A stretch of DNA of 64,000 nt from CAYNND01 sp964398775 (GTDB lineage: Bacteria; Patescibacteriota; Minisyncoccia; Phycocordibacterales; UBA2100). Position numbers and translations under genes: made by a program. The notes beneath the pieces are model-generated. The model searched no databases and was not told where the DNA came from. It was given only the letters and a program-made list of their open reading frames with translations. This document shows positions 33,196 through 42,615 of the stretch, piece after piece (within the stretch, counting starts at the first letter, position 1; each line of letters starts with the position of its first letter). The stretch covers positions 72,024-136,023 of the forward strand of contig CAYNND010000001.1 of NCBI GenBank assembly GCA_964398775.1, in the 5' to 3' direction.

Positions 33196-33247
33196 ACTCA
33201 CTCTAAAGAACCGCCATTGGAGCTTCTGTGTACAACTAAGAAGTCTT

Positions 33248-33658
33248 TTACAGGACTATGTTACGGATAAGCATGATGACCATCATGCCGAGCCCATGTG
33301 TACCACTTGACCATATAAGAAACGGGAGACTGAGTAGTGCGTAACTTGCAAGCGCCACGAGTAGTACTGTCCCGAGCGCATGTATTGCACTAGTGCTCCC
33401 GACATACAATGGGAAAAATCGATGCATCACCCATGAGCATACTGCGAGATACAGCAGGCTCAGTGAGTACGGTAGCCCAAAGAACAGCATATTTCCACCC
33501 ATCAGGCTCACATACGAAAAAGCAACGGGCTGAGTATCACCGTACATGATTGAGCTCAAGACAATAGCGAGGTAATTGAATACACCTGCAAGTACACAGA
33601 GCGCAAGTGCAGTTACGATTGAGAATGTGCCACTTGTACTGTGTTCTGTAACATCCAT
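33248..33658 (-). CDS. Four-helix membrane protein
   Basis: 136 residues from MDVTEHSTSG, with hydrophobic segments near 12-35, 48-72, 84-108 and 114-133. TAGAAT lies 7 nt before this ATG. No family was recognised, and there are no conserved polar residues in the helices that would suggest an enzyme. Confidence 0.65.
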   Translation of the reverse strand: MDVTEHSTSGTFSIVTALALCVLAGVFNYLAIVLSSIMYGDTQPVAFSYVSLMGGNMLFFGLPYSLSLLYLAVCSWVMHRFFPLYVGSTSAIHALGTVLLVALASYALLSLPFLIWSSGTHGLGMMVIMLIRNIVL

Positions 33659-33751
33659 GACGCACATTCTACGCCACAATCGGAACAATCAGTATGTGCT
33701 GTGCACAGGAGAGCACCTTGCGAGAATGACCACGGGCGGTAGACTGTACTC

Positions 33752-34234
33752 ATGCGTAAACACCTAAAAAAGCTTCATCAAAATCCATACGTCGTCTATG
33801 TGTATTTTGCGTCCATACTTATAGTCATGATTGGACTCTTTTGGTGGCCATCACTGCATAGCAGTGTACTCACTCATCCTGAAGGCATGAACGAGCGTGC
33901 AATCAGAGACAAGAAAGAAATTGTAATTATCGCTGAAGGAATTGTTGGAAAATGGCAGAGCCGCGATGACGAAAAATATATACGTGAATTTACCCCCCAT
34001 GAAGTAATTGAGTGGTATGACGGCACAGAAGTATCACGCGACCCATATACACTCTTTGAAGGAACTGAGGTGCCAGAGTTTCTCGTTGCGCACGCTGAGC
34101 CGTACATGGTGTACCTCATGATAGGTACTGCAAATAATCAGCCGCTCCTGTTTTCAATAAATAAATTTGACCATCAGCACCTCGAGACATTTTATCTCTC
34201 TCGTGGAAACATGCTCAGATACATACGAATATAG
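33752..34234 (+). CDS. Membrane-anchored hypothetical protein
   Basis: 160 residues: a basic start (MRKHLKKLHQNP), one membrane segment (about 14-33), then an extracytoplasmic beta-rich domain of about 120 residues. The latter has strand motifs such as GIVGKWQSRDDEKYIREFTP, resembling lipocalin-like 'fit to weight' small domains, but this is only a shape impression. TAGACT lies 6 nt before the ATG. Confidence 0.7.
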   Translation: MRKHLKKLHQNPYVVYVYFASILIVMIGLFWWPSLHSSVLTHPEGMNERAIRDKKEIVIIAEGIVGKWQSRDDEKYIREFTPHEVIEWYDGTEVSRDPYTLFEGTEVPEFLVAHAEPYMVYLMIGTANNQPLLFSINKFDHQHLETFYLSRGNMLRYIRI

Positions 34235-34375
34235 CGTTACGTAGTGAGCGCATTGATATCCTTTTGTATCGCCTGAATTTGCACTCGCAGTTTCAATAAT
34301 CGTTTGAGTACTGGATACGCATGCTCCACTTCTTCATATACCAATGTGTACACACACGGAAATAGTCCTGCATGC

Positions 34376-34381
34376 TATTAT
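34376..34381 (+). promoter_or_regulatory. -10 hexamer TATTAT
   Basis: TATTAT, 6 nt (ATTTTA), then the ATG at 34388. Confidence 0.55.
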
Positions 34382-34387
34382 ATTTTA

Positions 34388-34843
34388 ATGAAAACATATG
34401 GCGCATACGGACTACTTATATGCCTTCCGGCACTTGCAGCAGCTGGCCTTAACCTCAACGCTACGTGGATGCCTTTTGCGATTGAAGGAACACTCTGCTT
34501 CATCGCAGTATGTTTGATGATAATTGCCTACCGCTTCGCAACACCACAGTATGTTCGCATGGCACACACGCAACCAATTGTAGCTTTGGTATATACAGCA
34601 CTGACTGCTAGCATCACCCTGTTCTGCGGTGCCCAATTGATTCGACTCCTTGGAGGCATCTTCTACGCATGCACATTTATAACTGACTCAAATGCATTTG
34701 CATATCAAATGCAGTACGTGCTGCCAAACTTCCTTGGGGGCATCATCGCGAGTTTCACAGCCATGGTCGGCATGTCTTTTGCACTTGGATGCTTCGTAGT
34801 GCTTCCACTCATCGTCGTACTCCAGCGAGTACGGAGACACTAG
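34388..34843 (+). CDS. Four-helix membrane protein
   Basis: 151 residues from MKTYGAYGLLICLP. Membrane segments lie near 6-22, 29-48, 62-85 and 118-145. The start at 34388 fits the promoter; the upstream reading (34304) adds a polar piece with no support. Its stop overlaps that of the beta-propeller gene on the other strand by 4 nt. Family unknown. Confidence 0.7.
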   Translation: MKTYGAYGLLICLPALAAAGLNLNATWMPFAIEGTLCFIAVCLMIIAYRFATPQYVRMAHTQPIVALVYTALTASITLFCGAQLIRLLGGIFYACTFITDSNAFAYQMQYVLPNFLGGIIASFTAMVGMSFALGCFVVLPLIVVLQRVRRH

Positions 34844-36561
34844 TACCACTCCTTTGAGCACAGTGATTGATACTGAGTTGTCCTCATGAGGTCAGCTGCA
34901 ATCACTTCCCACGATGCGCCTTTTTTGTGTGCATCAAGAGATTTCCCAAGCGTCAAAGAGTCTACTTCTATACCAAGGAGTCCGCGATACAGCGCCTTTC
35001 CTGTGAGCTCATCTGAAAGTGTCGTTGAGACTTTTTTCCACTCTTCGGTTCCAAGAAATGCTTCTGATATTCCTTTACAATCAAGAGAATTGGACGATGC
35101 ATTTGCAAACCACGAAACAACTTCATCATAGGTGCTCGGCTTGCGCCCATACAAACCTTCTATGTGACGCTGCACAAGTCGCTGCAGCGACGGCGCAAGC
35201 TGGGACCACGTACGCACCTCAGCGTCACGCTTTGGCTGTGAATCAATATAGAACCAATATGCTTGGGGTGATTCGTCAAAGTTTTTTTGCGGCCACTCAC
35301 GCTTTTTTGCATCGTACCACATCGGCCAGCGTGCATTGAGTCGCTTTCGTTCAGGGATAATGGTGATGGAGCACGCACCACCTGAATCACGTTTACAGCT
35401 TATAGTTGGTGTTTTAAACACTCCTGTGGTTGGAACGTCTATTGTCCCTGACGACAATTCTTTTCGGTCAATACTCACTTCAGTGGTTGGAAGTCGCAGC
35501 CAACCACGAACTACACCGACTGCTCCTCCTTTGATTCCTCCAGTGAGTGGTGTTGCGGCACCCTCAATAGGAATAAAGAATGGATCAGTCCCCTCTTCTG
35601 CTTCTTCTGTAATGCCTCCTTCGTAGATATGGCTTGTCGTAAATCCTGGCCATGTACGATACTCGTCATTAGTAACAGCGACGAGCAGGTTATCGCGAGC
35701 AAGAGTTGTGTACAGTGTTTTTCCGACATATGCAGGTGCTTGCGGGAAGTCGAGACCACCACGGATAAGTGATAGTTCATTTTTTTGTGTATCGTATTGC
35801 GCTATATACCCTGAATTGCCCTGGAGTAATTTGTTTGATTCACTCACGAAGAGTAGTGTCCCGTCAGCAAGCATACTCATACTCTTCGGGTTCCAGATAC
35901 CATCGACAAGCGTCTTGGTAATACCTGTTATCTCTTTTACACGAATCTTACCCGAAGTGAGAGGCTCACCTTGTGCTGAGTACGTACCTCGCTCAAGCCA
36001 GTATATTAGCCCCTTGTGTTCAACAACTGCCTGAGGAGCACTTACTCCAGTGAGCGCGTCTTCTGTTTTTTGCGTTGCGGGATCGTATGCAATCAGTTTG
36101 TTGTCTGCTTCAAGTGCTACGTATATTTTTCCATTACTACCAATGGTCACTCCTCGAGGCTTGGTCAAATTACTCACAGCATCTTTTACAATTCCCTGTG
36201 ATGAAATACTTCTGAGTGCGCCGGTCTTTCCCTCACCATCGACAGTCATATACCGCGTACCGTCTGGAGCTATCGCAAGCGCATATGCTTTGGGAGCACT
36301 AACCGCAAGTGAGACTGTAGTTGCAGTTGCTGGATTGAAGCGCACCAGTCGGCCTCGAGTATATTCGGTAAAGTAGAGCGTACCTGAACTATCTGCAGCA
36401 ACAGCAAAACTGTGGTGGGCGGCGACAATTGGAACGATACCACCTTTAAACTGGGTATCAGAATATTTACTTGCATCAAGCGGCGTGCCCACGAGTGGTG
36501 CTGCGGCAAGGAGTGCAAGCGTCGATACGAGCGATGTTATGTATGAAAAGAAACTTTCCAT
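34840..36561 (-). CDS. Secreted beta-propeller (NHL/SMP-30-like) protein with C-terminal helical domain
   Basis: 573 residues. A signal-type start (about 1-22) is followed by six or so propeller blades (about 40-320) with repeats such as YALAIAPDGTRYMTVDGEG, GVTIGSNGKIYVALEADNK and SMSMLADGTLLFVSESNK. The next part (about 355-450) is a beta-rich linker with a Cys pair (SCKRDSGGAC). The C-terminal domain resembles DUF4214 (FLGTEEWKKV, LYRGLLG), often linked to S-layer proteins. It probably binds a ligand or partner at the cell surface. Confidence 0.75.
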   Translation of the reverse strand: MESFFSYITSLVSTLALLAAAPLVGTPLDASKYSDTQFKGGIVPIVAAHHSFAVAADSSGTLYFTEYTRGRLVRFNPATATTVSLAVSAPKAYALAIAPDGTRYMTVDGEGKTGALRSISSQGIVKDAVSNLTKPRGVTIGSNGKIYVALEADNKLIAYDPATQKTEDALTGVSAPQAVVEHKGLIYWLERGTYSAQGEPLTSGKIRVKEITGITKTLVDGIWNPKSMSMLADGTLLFVSESNKLLQGNSGYIAQYDTQKNELSLIRGGLDFPQAPAYVGKTLYTTLARDNLLVAVTNDEYRTWPGFTTSHIYEGGITEEAEEGTDPFFIPIEGAATPLTGGIKGGAVGVVRGWLRLPTTEVSIDRKELSSGTIDVPTTGVFKTPTISCKRDSGGACSITIIPERKRLNARWPMWYDAKKREWPQKNFDESPQAYWFYIDSQPKRDAEVRTWSQLAPSLQRLVQRHIEGLYGRKPSTYDEVVSWFANASSNSLDCKGISEAFLGTEEWKKVSTTLSDELTGKALYRGLLGIEVDSLTLGKSLDAHKKGASWEVIAADLMRTTQYQSLCSKEWY

Positions 36562-36567
36562 TGCGAA

Positions 36568-36573
36568 AGTATA
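36568..36573 (-). promoter_or_regulatory. -10 hexamer TATACT
   Basis: TATACT, 6 nt, then the ATG at 36561. Confidence 0.6.
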
Positions 36574-38466
36574 TCACGCCTCTTTTGGAGTCTCTATTTC
36601 ATCATCTGCAATATTAGGTCGTACGCTAATGTGCGTTCCGCTCCATTGCTCCCATACTTCAGGCGCCACCACCCCTTTGTCTGCGTAGAAATGAGCATCA
36701 AACGCTCGCTTAGATATATTCATCAGAGCGTCATTGAAGTACATAGTTTGACGAATCTTCATGACACGAATAAGCTCTTCTGCGTCCTTGAGTTCTCTAT
36801 CTCGTGCTGCTTTGTCGTTAGGAATACGCCCTGATTCCATACCTATTTGTCTGCTGACAATGTGCGCAAATGTTTCGAGTGTTGATGCATATGCATTTCG
36901 AACCATACTCACGTATTCATGCATGCAGATAATGCGGTGAGTCAAAGAAAAATCTTCACTCACATGAGACTTCGGAAGATCTTTTGAAAGAAGTAAAATA
37001 GTATCAACAGCAGAGCGCATAAAGCGTTCATACTCCCAACCAGGACAGACCTGCGCAAAATCAAATGGCTCACCGAACAGCGGTGAAGTGTTGAGTGCAG
37101 TGCTGAGCTTCCTACATTGTTCGTCGGCGGCGATAACGTAGTCTCGGACTGTTGTCTGCTTATACCCTTCTGAAATCTCTCGTATAGCAATAATAATGTC
37201 ATGATGCTCCTGCGTATGAGAAACTCCGTCCCATGCAAAAAATTTCTTCCACAAAGCATCGAGTTGCTCTGATGGTAGCGCAAACTTTCTCAAGTCTTTT
37301 CGTATATCGTCAGGTATGCGTTCTGTCACAGTTCCCCACCCATCATTGTATAACGCAAGGGATGCATGTAGTGCGCGGCTCAGACGAATGCCTTGAGTTG
37401 AGGTAATTTTCATATCTGCAAACGAATCAGTTTTGTGTTGCTTAAGCACACGTCCTTGTCCGTCTGCTCTCCCTCCTGCACGCGGCGTTGTCCAGTGAAT
37501 TGCAGGAATAATCACTTTCTGCCCAGATGCATCAGGAAATGGATCATCAAAATCAACAACATTGAGACCTGCTCGAACAGCACGATGTCCTATATCAACA
37601 TCTTCTCCAAGCTGCTTCCCTGCAACCCGCATCCAGCCCTTCAAAATATCGTATGCGCGACCCGTCAGTACCGTACCCGCTCCAGCTGTTTGAGTAATCG
37701 GATAGAGCGAAGGACGTCCCCCACTTTCCTCATCACTTTCAGTGTATTCTTCTGACTCTAACAAACCTTCTTGAAGCTTTACAAGCCAGTCATCTATCAT
37801 TCGAGTGATACTGTGAAGGTTCCCAATGTGGATACTATTCATAAACGGTGCATACTCATGTGCGTGCATTGATTGCATGTCGTAGAGGATTTGCAAAGCA
37901 GCAACATCAATCGGAAAATTTTGAAACGCCTTCCGAACTCGCTGCAGTGATTTTGCGTCAGGAACTGTTTCTGCATCAAGTGTGTATAGTAGACCAGAAT
38001 CTGTTTTTAAAAGTGGACGAGCAACTGCACCACCTTCATGTCGTGCAATTGCCACTGACATATCTTCTTCAACGAGATAGACAGGAATGATTGGCACCCC
38101 ACTTTTCTGAATGGATGCAACCATAGCGTCGAATCGATTTCCAGAACCTTCTGTTGCGCGGGCATCTTTTTTATCTTGTGTTTTGAGCGTATATGGACTA
38201 TTGAGCCCAGCCACGAGTGCAAAAAGTTTTGCATTCTCGCGCTGCGCAGCGTGCGCCTCTTCAGTGTCTCCTGGGGCGTGGTTTATTACAACGACGATTC
38301 CATGCTTTCGTTCTGGATGCTCCGAATCAGTAAGCGCAGTCGCCTTAAAGAGCGTGTAGAGCAAGTGCCCCCACTCACGATGTGCGGGGATGATGTAGAC
38401 GTCGTCGAGTGAACCTTTGAGCTCCTCCGCGCGTTCACTGACGTATCTACCCCGCTCAAATTTCAT
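36574..38466 (-). CDS. Large soluble glycosyltransferase-like protein
   Basis: 630 residues with no membrane segment. The first 100 residues give alternating strands and helices (DVYIIPAHRE, GIVVVINHAPGDT) like the nucleotide-binding half of a GT-A glycosyltransferase. QTAGAGTVLTGRAYDIL and later QLGEDVDIGHRAVRAG (about 290-305) resemble the acceptor and ED regions of family 2 enzymes. A long helical C-terminal part (about 350-625) has no recognised domain. The classical DxD is not obvious, so the enzyme call is tentative. Confidence 0.6.
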   Translation of the reverse strand: MKFERGRYVSERAEELKGSLDDVYIIPAHREWGHLLYTLFKATALTDSEHPERKHGIVVVINHAPGDTEEAHAAQRENAKLFALVAGLNSPYTLKTQDKKDARATEGSGNRFDAMVASIQKSGVPIIPVYLVEEDMSVAIARHEGGAVARPLLKTDSGLLYTLDAETVPDAKSLQRVRKAFQNFPIDVAALQILYDMQSMHAHEYAPFMNSIHIGNLHSITRMIDDWLVKLQEGLLESEEYTESDEESGGRPSLYPITQTAGAGTVLTGRAYDILKGWMRVAGKQLGEDVDIGHRAVRAGLNVVDFDDPFPDASGQKVIIPAIHWTTPRAGGRADGQGRVLKQHKTDSFADMKITSTQGIRLSRALHASLALYNDGWGTVTERIPDDIRKDLRKFALPSEQLDALWKKFFAWDGVSHTQEHHDIIIAIREISEGYKQTTVRDYVIAADEQCRKLSTALNTSPLFGEPFDFAQVCPGWEYERFMRSAVDTILLLSKDLPKSHVSEDFSLTHRIICMHEYVSMVRNAYASTLETFAHIVSRQIGMESGRIPNDKAARDRELKDAEELIRVMKIRQTMYFNDALMNISKRAFDAHFYADKGVVAPEVWEQWSGTHISVRPNIADDEIETPKEA

Positions 38467-38472
38467 ACAAGC

Positions 38473-38478
38473 ATTGTA
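38473..38478 (-). promoter_or_regulatory. -10 hexamer TACAAT
   Basis: TACAAT, 6 nt, then the ATG at 38466. Confidence 0.6.
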
Positions 38479-38496
38479 TCACTCATTGCGAATAGA

Positions 38497-38928
38497 TTAC
38501 GCGTGCGTGTAGTAGATAACAAAAATACCAAGAAAAATAAGCAGCCCGCCCATGTATGTCTGGAATGAAATAACTTCCTTGAAAAAAATGTAACTAAAGA
38601 GCGCAATGAAGATTGGGTATGACACTTCTATCATCCCGGCAAGGGTTGCGTTCTTCCCTGCAATTGCAAATGCAATAAGAAACTCACCAAGCAAACCTGC
38701 GACTATTGCACCCAAGAAATACATACTTGCTGGAGAATATGCTGTAAGCGTTTTAATGTCGACACCAAGGGTCCCCATCCAAAACGCAGCGACGAGTGCT
38801 ACAGTCCCAGTAACAAATGATGAGATGGCAACAGCAGTGAAAACTGATATATGTTTATACGTTTCAGCACTAAAAACATATGAGAGCCCCCAGAACATTG
38901 ATGCACCAACTGCATAGACTATCCACAT
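38497..38928 (-). CDS. EamA-like membrane protein (half transporter)
   Basis: 143 residues and five hydrophobic segments, one EamA repeat. It shows the typical start WIVYAVGASMFWGLSYVF and end EVSYPIFIALFSYIFFKEVIS, then the last helix GGLLIFLGIFVIYYT. Full DMT transporters have two such repeats, so this would have to work as a dimer, like small multidrug-resistance proteins. TATACT lies 7 nt before the ATG. Confidence 0.85.
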   Translation of the reverse strand: MWIVYAVGASMFWGLSYVFSAETYKHISVFTAVAISSFVTGTVALVAAFWMGTLGVDIKTLTAYSPASMYFLGAIVAGLLGEFLIAFAIAGKNATLAGMIEVSYPIFIALFSYIFFKEVISFQTYMGGLLIFLGIFVIYYTHA

Positions 38929-38971
38929 GCATCAAAGTATACCAGACAGAACTTGCGCGACTGAAGGTACG

Positions 38972-39481
38972 CTAACTCACTTGTTTTTCTGAGCAGCTAT
39001 ACCCTTCAGGAATTGGTGGCTCACTGGAGATTGAAAACGGAAGCTGCTGTCTACTGAAGAGTTGTGTGTGCTCAGTGTGGTCTGCTTCAGTTCTTATAGA
39101 TAGCTCAACGAGCTGTTCATGCTCCGCAAGAAAATCTGCCGGAGACAGTGTAAATGTTCCTGCAGCATTGCGAGAGAATGCAATATTTTTGAGTATGGTG
39201 CCGCGTGGTGCACCTCCCGCGTCTCGCTCGAGCACGCACGCAAACACATCGATATGCTGAGCAATCCCAGCATTTTCAGGATGCACAACGATAGGGGTTT
39301 GATACTGAATACGAAACCTGTCAGTACGTCGCTCAATTGTCCGAGGCTCAATCGTTGCAACGAAACGTTCTGGTGATTTTTCTTGTCGCTCTTGTGAAGA
39401 AACTTTCGTACCGGTAAGTGCAAGCGCAGCAAGCCCTGCGAGTACGGTCCGTCGTGGTAGATGTTGGGCGCCTTCTTTCAT
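38972..39481 (-). CDS. Secreted hypothetical protein with Tat-like signal
   Basis: 169 residues. The start is PRRTVLAGLAALALTGTKVSS: a twin Arg followed by a hydrophobic core, which looks like a Tat signal though the rest of the SRRxFLK motif is imperfect. The mature part (about 30-165) is beta-rich with charged repeats (RTIERRTDRFRIQYQ) and two Cys (VFACVL and GYSCSE). No family was recognised. Confidence 0.65.
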   Translation of the reverse strand: MKEGAQHLPRRTVLAGLAALALTGTKVSSQERQEKSPERFVATIEPRTIERRTDRFRIQYQTPIVVHPENAGIAQHIDVFACVLERDAGGAPRGTILKNIAFSRNAAGTFTLSPADFLAEHEQLVELSIRTEADHTEHTQLFSRQQLPFSISSEPPIPEGYSCSEKQVS

Positions 39482-39487
39482 TGAGAA

Positions 39488-39493
39488 AGCATA
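39488..39493 (-). promoter_or_regulatory. -10 hexamer TATGCT
   Basis: TATGCT, 6 nt, then the ATG at 39481. Confidence 0.45.
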
Positions 39494-39542
39494 TCACATG
39501 ACGACACAAGAGGCTGTGTCGTGCCGGCATGTAGTACATTTC

Positions 39543-40715
39543 TTATCGCTGCAAAATGAGCGTGTGTGTTTTTGGAAGCGCTGCTGCAAAGGGGCACCCC
39601 CATGAGCGGAACGACTTTCCTGATTCAGGTACTGCGGCGATGCAGTAGCGCTTACCATCGGCATCAGAGACATACAGTACGTGCTCATACCCTGGTACAC
39701 GATTTACTGGAGTCAGAAAACCATTTTTTGTTGCCAAGAACACTTTTGCGATAGGTTGAGGCGTGACAGAAATTGGGTACTTTTTGCTGATTTCATAATA
39801 CCCCTCAAGCATGCTCCTAAATGGGGCAACTTGGCGCGGCTCCGACAACGATAGTTTGTTTGTATCAACTGTACCATATGCATACATCTGATGTGTCGTG
39901 CCTTTCGCCACCAAAAAGAAATCACCTTTGAGAGGGACCTCAGTCATCGCGGTACTTTTTGTCTTATCTTCAGTCGCTTTTACATACGGAGTCTGCACTT
40001 CAAACGCAACCCAAGAACCTCCACTGAGCGTGCATGGCTTATATTTGAGGAGGCCTGTCCACACTGCGATATATTCATCTACTATCGCATTCTTCTGCTC
40101 AATCTTGAAACCAATGCATGTTTTCTGTGTTGATGTGTCAGTCTTGTAAAACATATCCCCGTACATATCTTGTACTTTCTTAATAGTTCCCGATGGAGTG
40201 CTTTGAAACTTTTCAGTAAACCCAATGACGGTACGATAACTAGTGACTGATGGCGCTAAGGGGAGCGGCTTTTTTTGTTTTTGGTCTGAAGTGACTCTAT
40301 GGATAACATCACTCAGTGTATCGACACCATCTCCGACTTTGATAAGTTGCTTGTACGTTTTTGCTCCATCTACATTCACCGAACACTTGGACTGGATATG
40401 CTTTAATGTTGCACTACCAACGCCATCCTCTATAATCCCCACTTTCTTCTGGTACGCTGCCACGACACCCGCAGTATAAGCATCGAGTACTCCAGGAGTT
40501 GCTTGACGTGAACTCAAGCCCGCGCGCATCGCAAGAAATAACTGCAAGGCAGAGACAGACCCTTTTGTTTTCGCGTCAGTATCTCCGACACGCAGCATTT
40601 GCTGCAGAGGGATACATGGCATGTTTTGAAATGGATTCTGTTGCTGTGCATTAGCTACCGTGGTGGCTGTCAGCACTAGCACTGTAACAACAGCACATAC
40701 ATATATGTTTTTCAT
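39543..40715 (-). CDS. Secreted protein with peptidoglycan-binding-like domain
   Basis: 390 residues from MKNIYVCAVVTVLVL, with a signal peptide ending ANA (about residue 22). Residues 30-85 resemble a PG_binding_1 helix bundle (LQLFLAMRAGLSS, then GVLDAYTAGVVAAYQKKVG). The following 300 residues are beta-rich and unknown. Binding of the wall is plausible; no catalytic motif is seen. The longer reading upstream would overlap the peptidase-like gene and is rejected. Confidence 0.75.
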   Translation of the reverse strand: MKNIYVCAVVTVLVLTATTVANAQQQNPFQNMPCIPLQQMLRVGDTDAKTKGSVSALQLFLAMRAGLSSRQATPGVLDAYTAGVVAAYQKKVGIIEDGVGSATLKHIQSKCSVNVDGAKTYKQLIKVGDGVDTLSDVIHRVTSDQKQKKPLPLAPSVTSYRTVIGFTEKFQSTPSGTIKKVQDMYGDMFYKTDTSTQKTCIGFKIEQKNAIVDEYIAVWTGLLKYKPCTLSGGSWVAFEVQTPYVKATEDKTKSTAMTEVPLKGDFFLVAKGTTHQMYAYGTVDTNKLSLSEPRQVAPFRSMLEGYYEISKKYPISVTPQPIAKVFLATKNGFLTPVNRVPGYEHVLYVSDADGKRYCIAAVPESGKSFRSWGCPFAAALPKTHTLILQR

Positions 40716-40721
40716 GAAAAA

Positions 40722-40727
40722 AGTGTA
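40722..40727 (-). promoter_or_regulatory. -10 hexamer TACACT
   Basis: TACACT, 6 nt, then the ATG at 40715. Confidence 0.55.
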
Positions 40728-40782
40728 CCATGAAAAGCGCAGCGTCTGATGCATATTGCTGCTAGATATGCATATTCGACAC

Positions 40783-41646
40783 CTACTTCTTTCCACCAAG
40801 TATTCGCACTTTTCTTTTATCCATTTTCTGCTCATGGCGGCGAACACGGATATTGCCCGCCATCTCAACTAATTTTCGCCATATCCCTTTTTCACTGTCG
40901 GGGATACTAAGTGCAGCAATCTTTTTCTGCAGCTGTGCAGTAAATGCATCATCGAAGATCTGGTGCTGTTCTGCATTAATAAATGCATTCATAATCTCTC
41001 TTTTTATAGGTGGCAAATGACTGGTCACATCTCTCAGGTACATATCAATATCACCTGTAAAATATGCAGAAATGAATCCATTTTCAATTGTTGCTACATC
41101 AACTCCCGTATCTGCACTCAAAAGTGAGCAGATACTCCCTAACACACTCATATTGTTCTCGTAGAATGTTCGAATCTTGTCATAGTGATTGACCGTATCC
41201 TTTGCAGTACCAGTGCGGCGCAGATACTCATCCATCACCCGAACCGTAAGAAATTGAGTCATCGCCTCAGTGAGTACTTCTGGCGGCTGAAAATCTCTTG
41301 AGAGTATGTGTAGTGTCTCATGAATAATTACCATGAGTGGTGGGACTTGTGCTTTTTCTATTTCTGTTGGACTCACAAGAATGAGGTTTGCGTTCCCAGG
41401 CACTCCTGCGATTGAGCCGATGGTGTCGTCTACTTCGATTTGTATACCTTTTCGCCCAAGGCTATCTTGGAGCTCTGCAAGTGATACAGGTGCGAGCTGC
41501 GCACGAGTACGCATTTCATTAACGATACTGAAAAATACTTGGGCATCAAAGTCTGGGCACGCGCTGTTGCGCATGTCATATACCCTATCTTTCTCAAAGG
41601 GGAAACGGTTTGAAAGCAGCTGCGATGGGTCAATCTCGAAACGCAT
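40783..41646 (-). CDS. Cytoplasmic zinc-metallopeptidase-like protein (HETLH)
   Basis: 287 residues with no signal. H109-E-T-L-H113 is an HExxH helix, with E127 in LTEAMTQF as a candidate third zinc ligand 14 residues after H113 in the helix that follows. A basic C terminus (RVRRHEQKMDKRKVRILGGKK) is a possible nucleic-acid contact. The Glu-Ala-x-Thr pattern resembles that of the protein at 13945, which suggests that the two are related. Substrate unknown. Confidence 0.7.
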   Translation of the reverse strand: MRFEIDPSQLLSNRFPFEKDRVYDMRNSACPDFDAQVFFSIVNEMRTRAQLAPVSLAELQDSLGRKGIQIEVDDTIGSIAGVPGNANLILVSPTEIEKAQVPPLMVIIHETLHILSRDFQPPEVLTEAMTQFLTVRVMDEYLRRTGTAKDTVNHYDKIRTFYENNMSVLGSICSLLSADTGVDVATIENGFISAYFTGDIDMYLRDVTSHLPPIKREIMNAFINAEQHQIFDDAFTAQLQKKIAALSIPDSEKGIWRKLVEMAGNIRVRRHEQKMDKRKVRILGGKK

Positions 41647-41789
41647 AAAGAAACATTAATTTTTAGGTTTATATTCTTATACAACACACAGCTTTCACTA
41701 TACGCGCAAAGTACTACCTCTCCGTGTATCCATTCATATTGTACCAAACGCCACGACACAAAACCAACGAAGCATGTTACGCTTACCAT

Positions 41790-42554
41790 ATGAAACAAAT
41801 TAAAACGTGCATTATTATCGTCGCTGCATTTTTTAGCACCCAAGCACATGCAATTACTCAGATATACATGCCTGATTACTGGCCGACTATCACAGGAAGT
41901 AACGCACTTATTAAGCACATTTCGACAGACTTTTACCCTGCTCTAATTGGGACAGTGCCGCTTATTACTCAATACTCAAAAAGTGGGACTACTCAACTAA
42001 AAAAAGATTTCACACTTGTGAATGGTTCATATGTCTGGTCAGATACATGGTATATGAAGCGAGCTGCGTCAAAATTGATTGAATTCAGAGATGACTATCC
42101 AACACCAACTGGCACTCAGGCGCTGGTCTATGAACCTGGCAAAGAAATCAACTGGGGTGGAACATACACGATTGGACAAGAATCTTCATTCAGTGTTGTT
42201 GCAGATCCCGCTCAATCAATTGGCCTCAACGCGACTGACCCATGGAGGTATGCATTCCATCATTTCAAACTTGAAAACATTCTCCCAACCTTTACGACTG
42301 GTGGAAGTACGTACTCAAACGTTGCAGTCATGTATCACTACCAAATAGTCTGCGTTGATACACAGTGTAACTATGTAAACGGGCCGCAAAGTGCAAAATT
42401 CTATGAAATTCGCTTTTGGCTAGCACCACAGAAAGGTATTGTTCAAACTCAATACATTTATGTAAGCGATGGTGGAGAGAATAGAAATGGCCGAGTTGAT
42501 TACGTTTCAAAGATGTGTACCGGACCAAATACTCAATACTACTGCCCTAACTAA
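41790..42554 (+). CDS. Secreted hypothetical protein
   Basis: 254 residues from MKQIKTCIIIVAAFFS, with a signal peptide ending AHA. The mature part is rich in Tyr, Thr and Asn and in beta strands. It has Cys pairs near VCVDTQC and a final MCTGPNTQYYC, so disulfides are likely. No family was recognised. It is followed by a strong terminator shared with the convergent Tyr-rich gene. Confidence 0.7.
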   Translation: MKQIKTCIIIVAAFFSTQAHAITQIYMPDYWPTITGSNALIKHISTDFYPALIGTVPLITQYSKSGTTQLKKDFTLVNGSYVWSDTWYMKRAASKLIEFRDDYPTPTGTQALVYEPGKEINWGGTYTIGQESSFSVVADPAQSIGLNATDPWRYAFHHFKLENILPTFTTGGSTYSNVAVMYHYQIVCVDTQCNYVNGPQSAKFYEIRFWLAPQKGIVQTQYIYVSDGGENRNGRVDYVSKMCTGPNTQYYCPN

Positions 42555-42566
42555 TCTACATATACT

Positions 42567-42604
42567 AAAAAGCCGAGCGGATACACACTGCTCGGCTTTT
42601 TTTT
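42567..42604. terminator. Bidirectional intrinsic terminator
   Basis: AAAAAGCCGAGC (42567-42578) pairs with GCTCGGCTTTTT (42590-42601), then more T. It is shared by the convergent genes ending at 42554 and 42616. Confidence 0.93.
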
Positions 42605-42615
42605 ATTGTTCTTAA

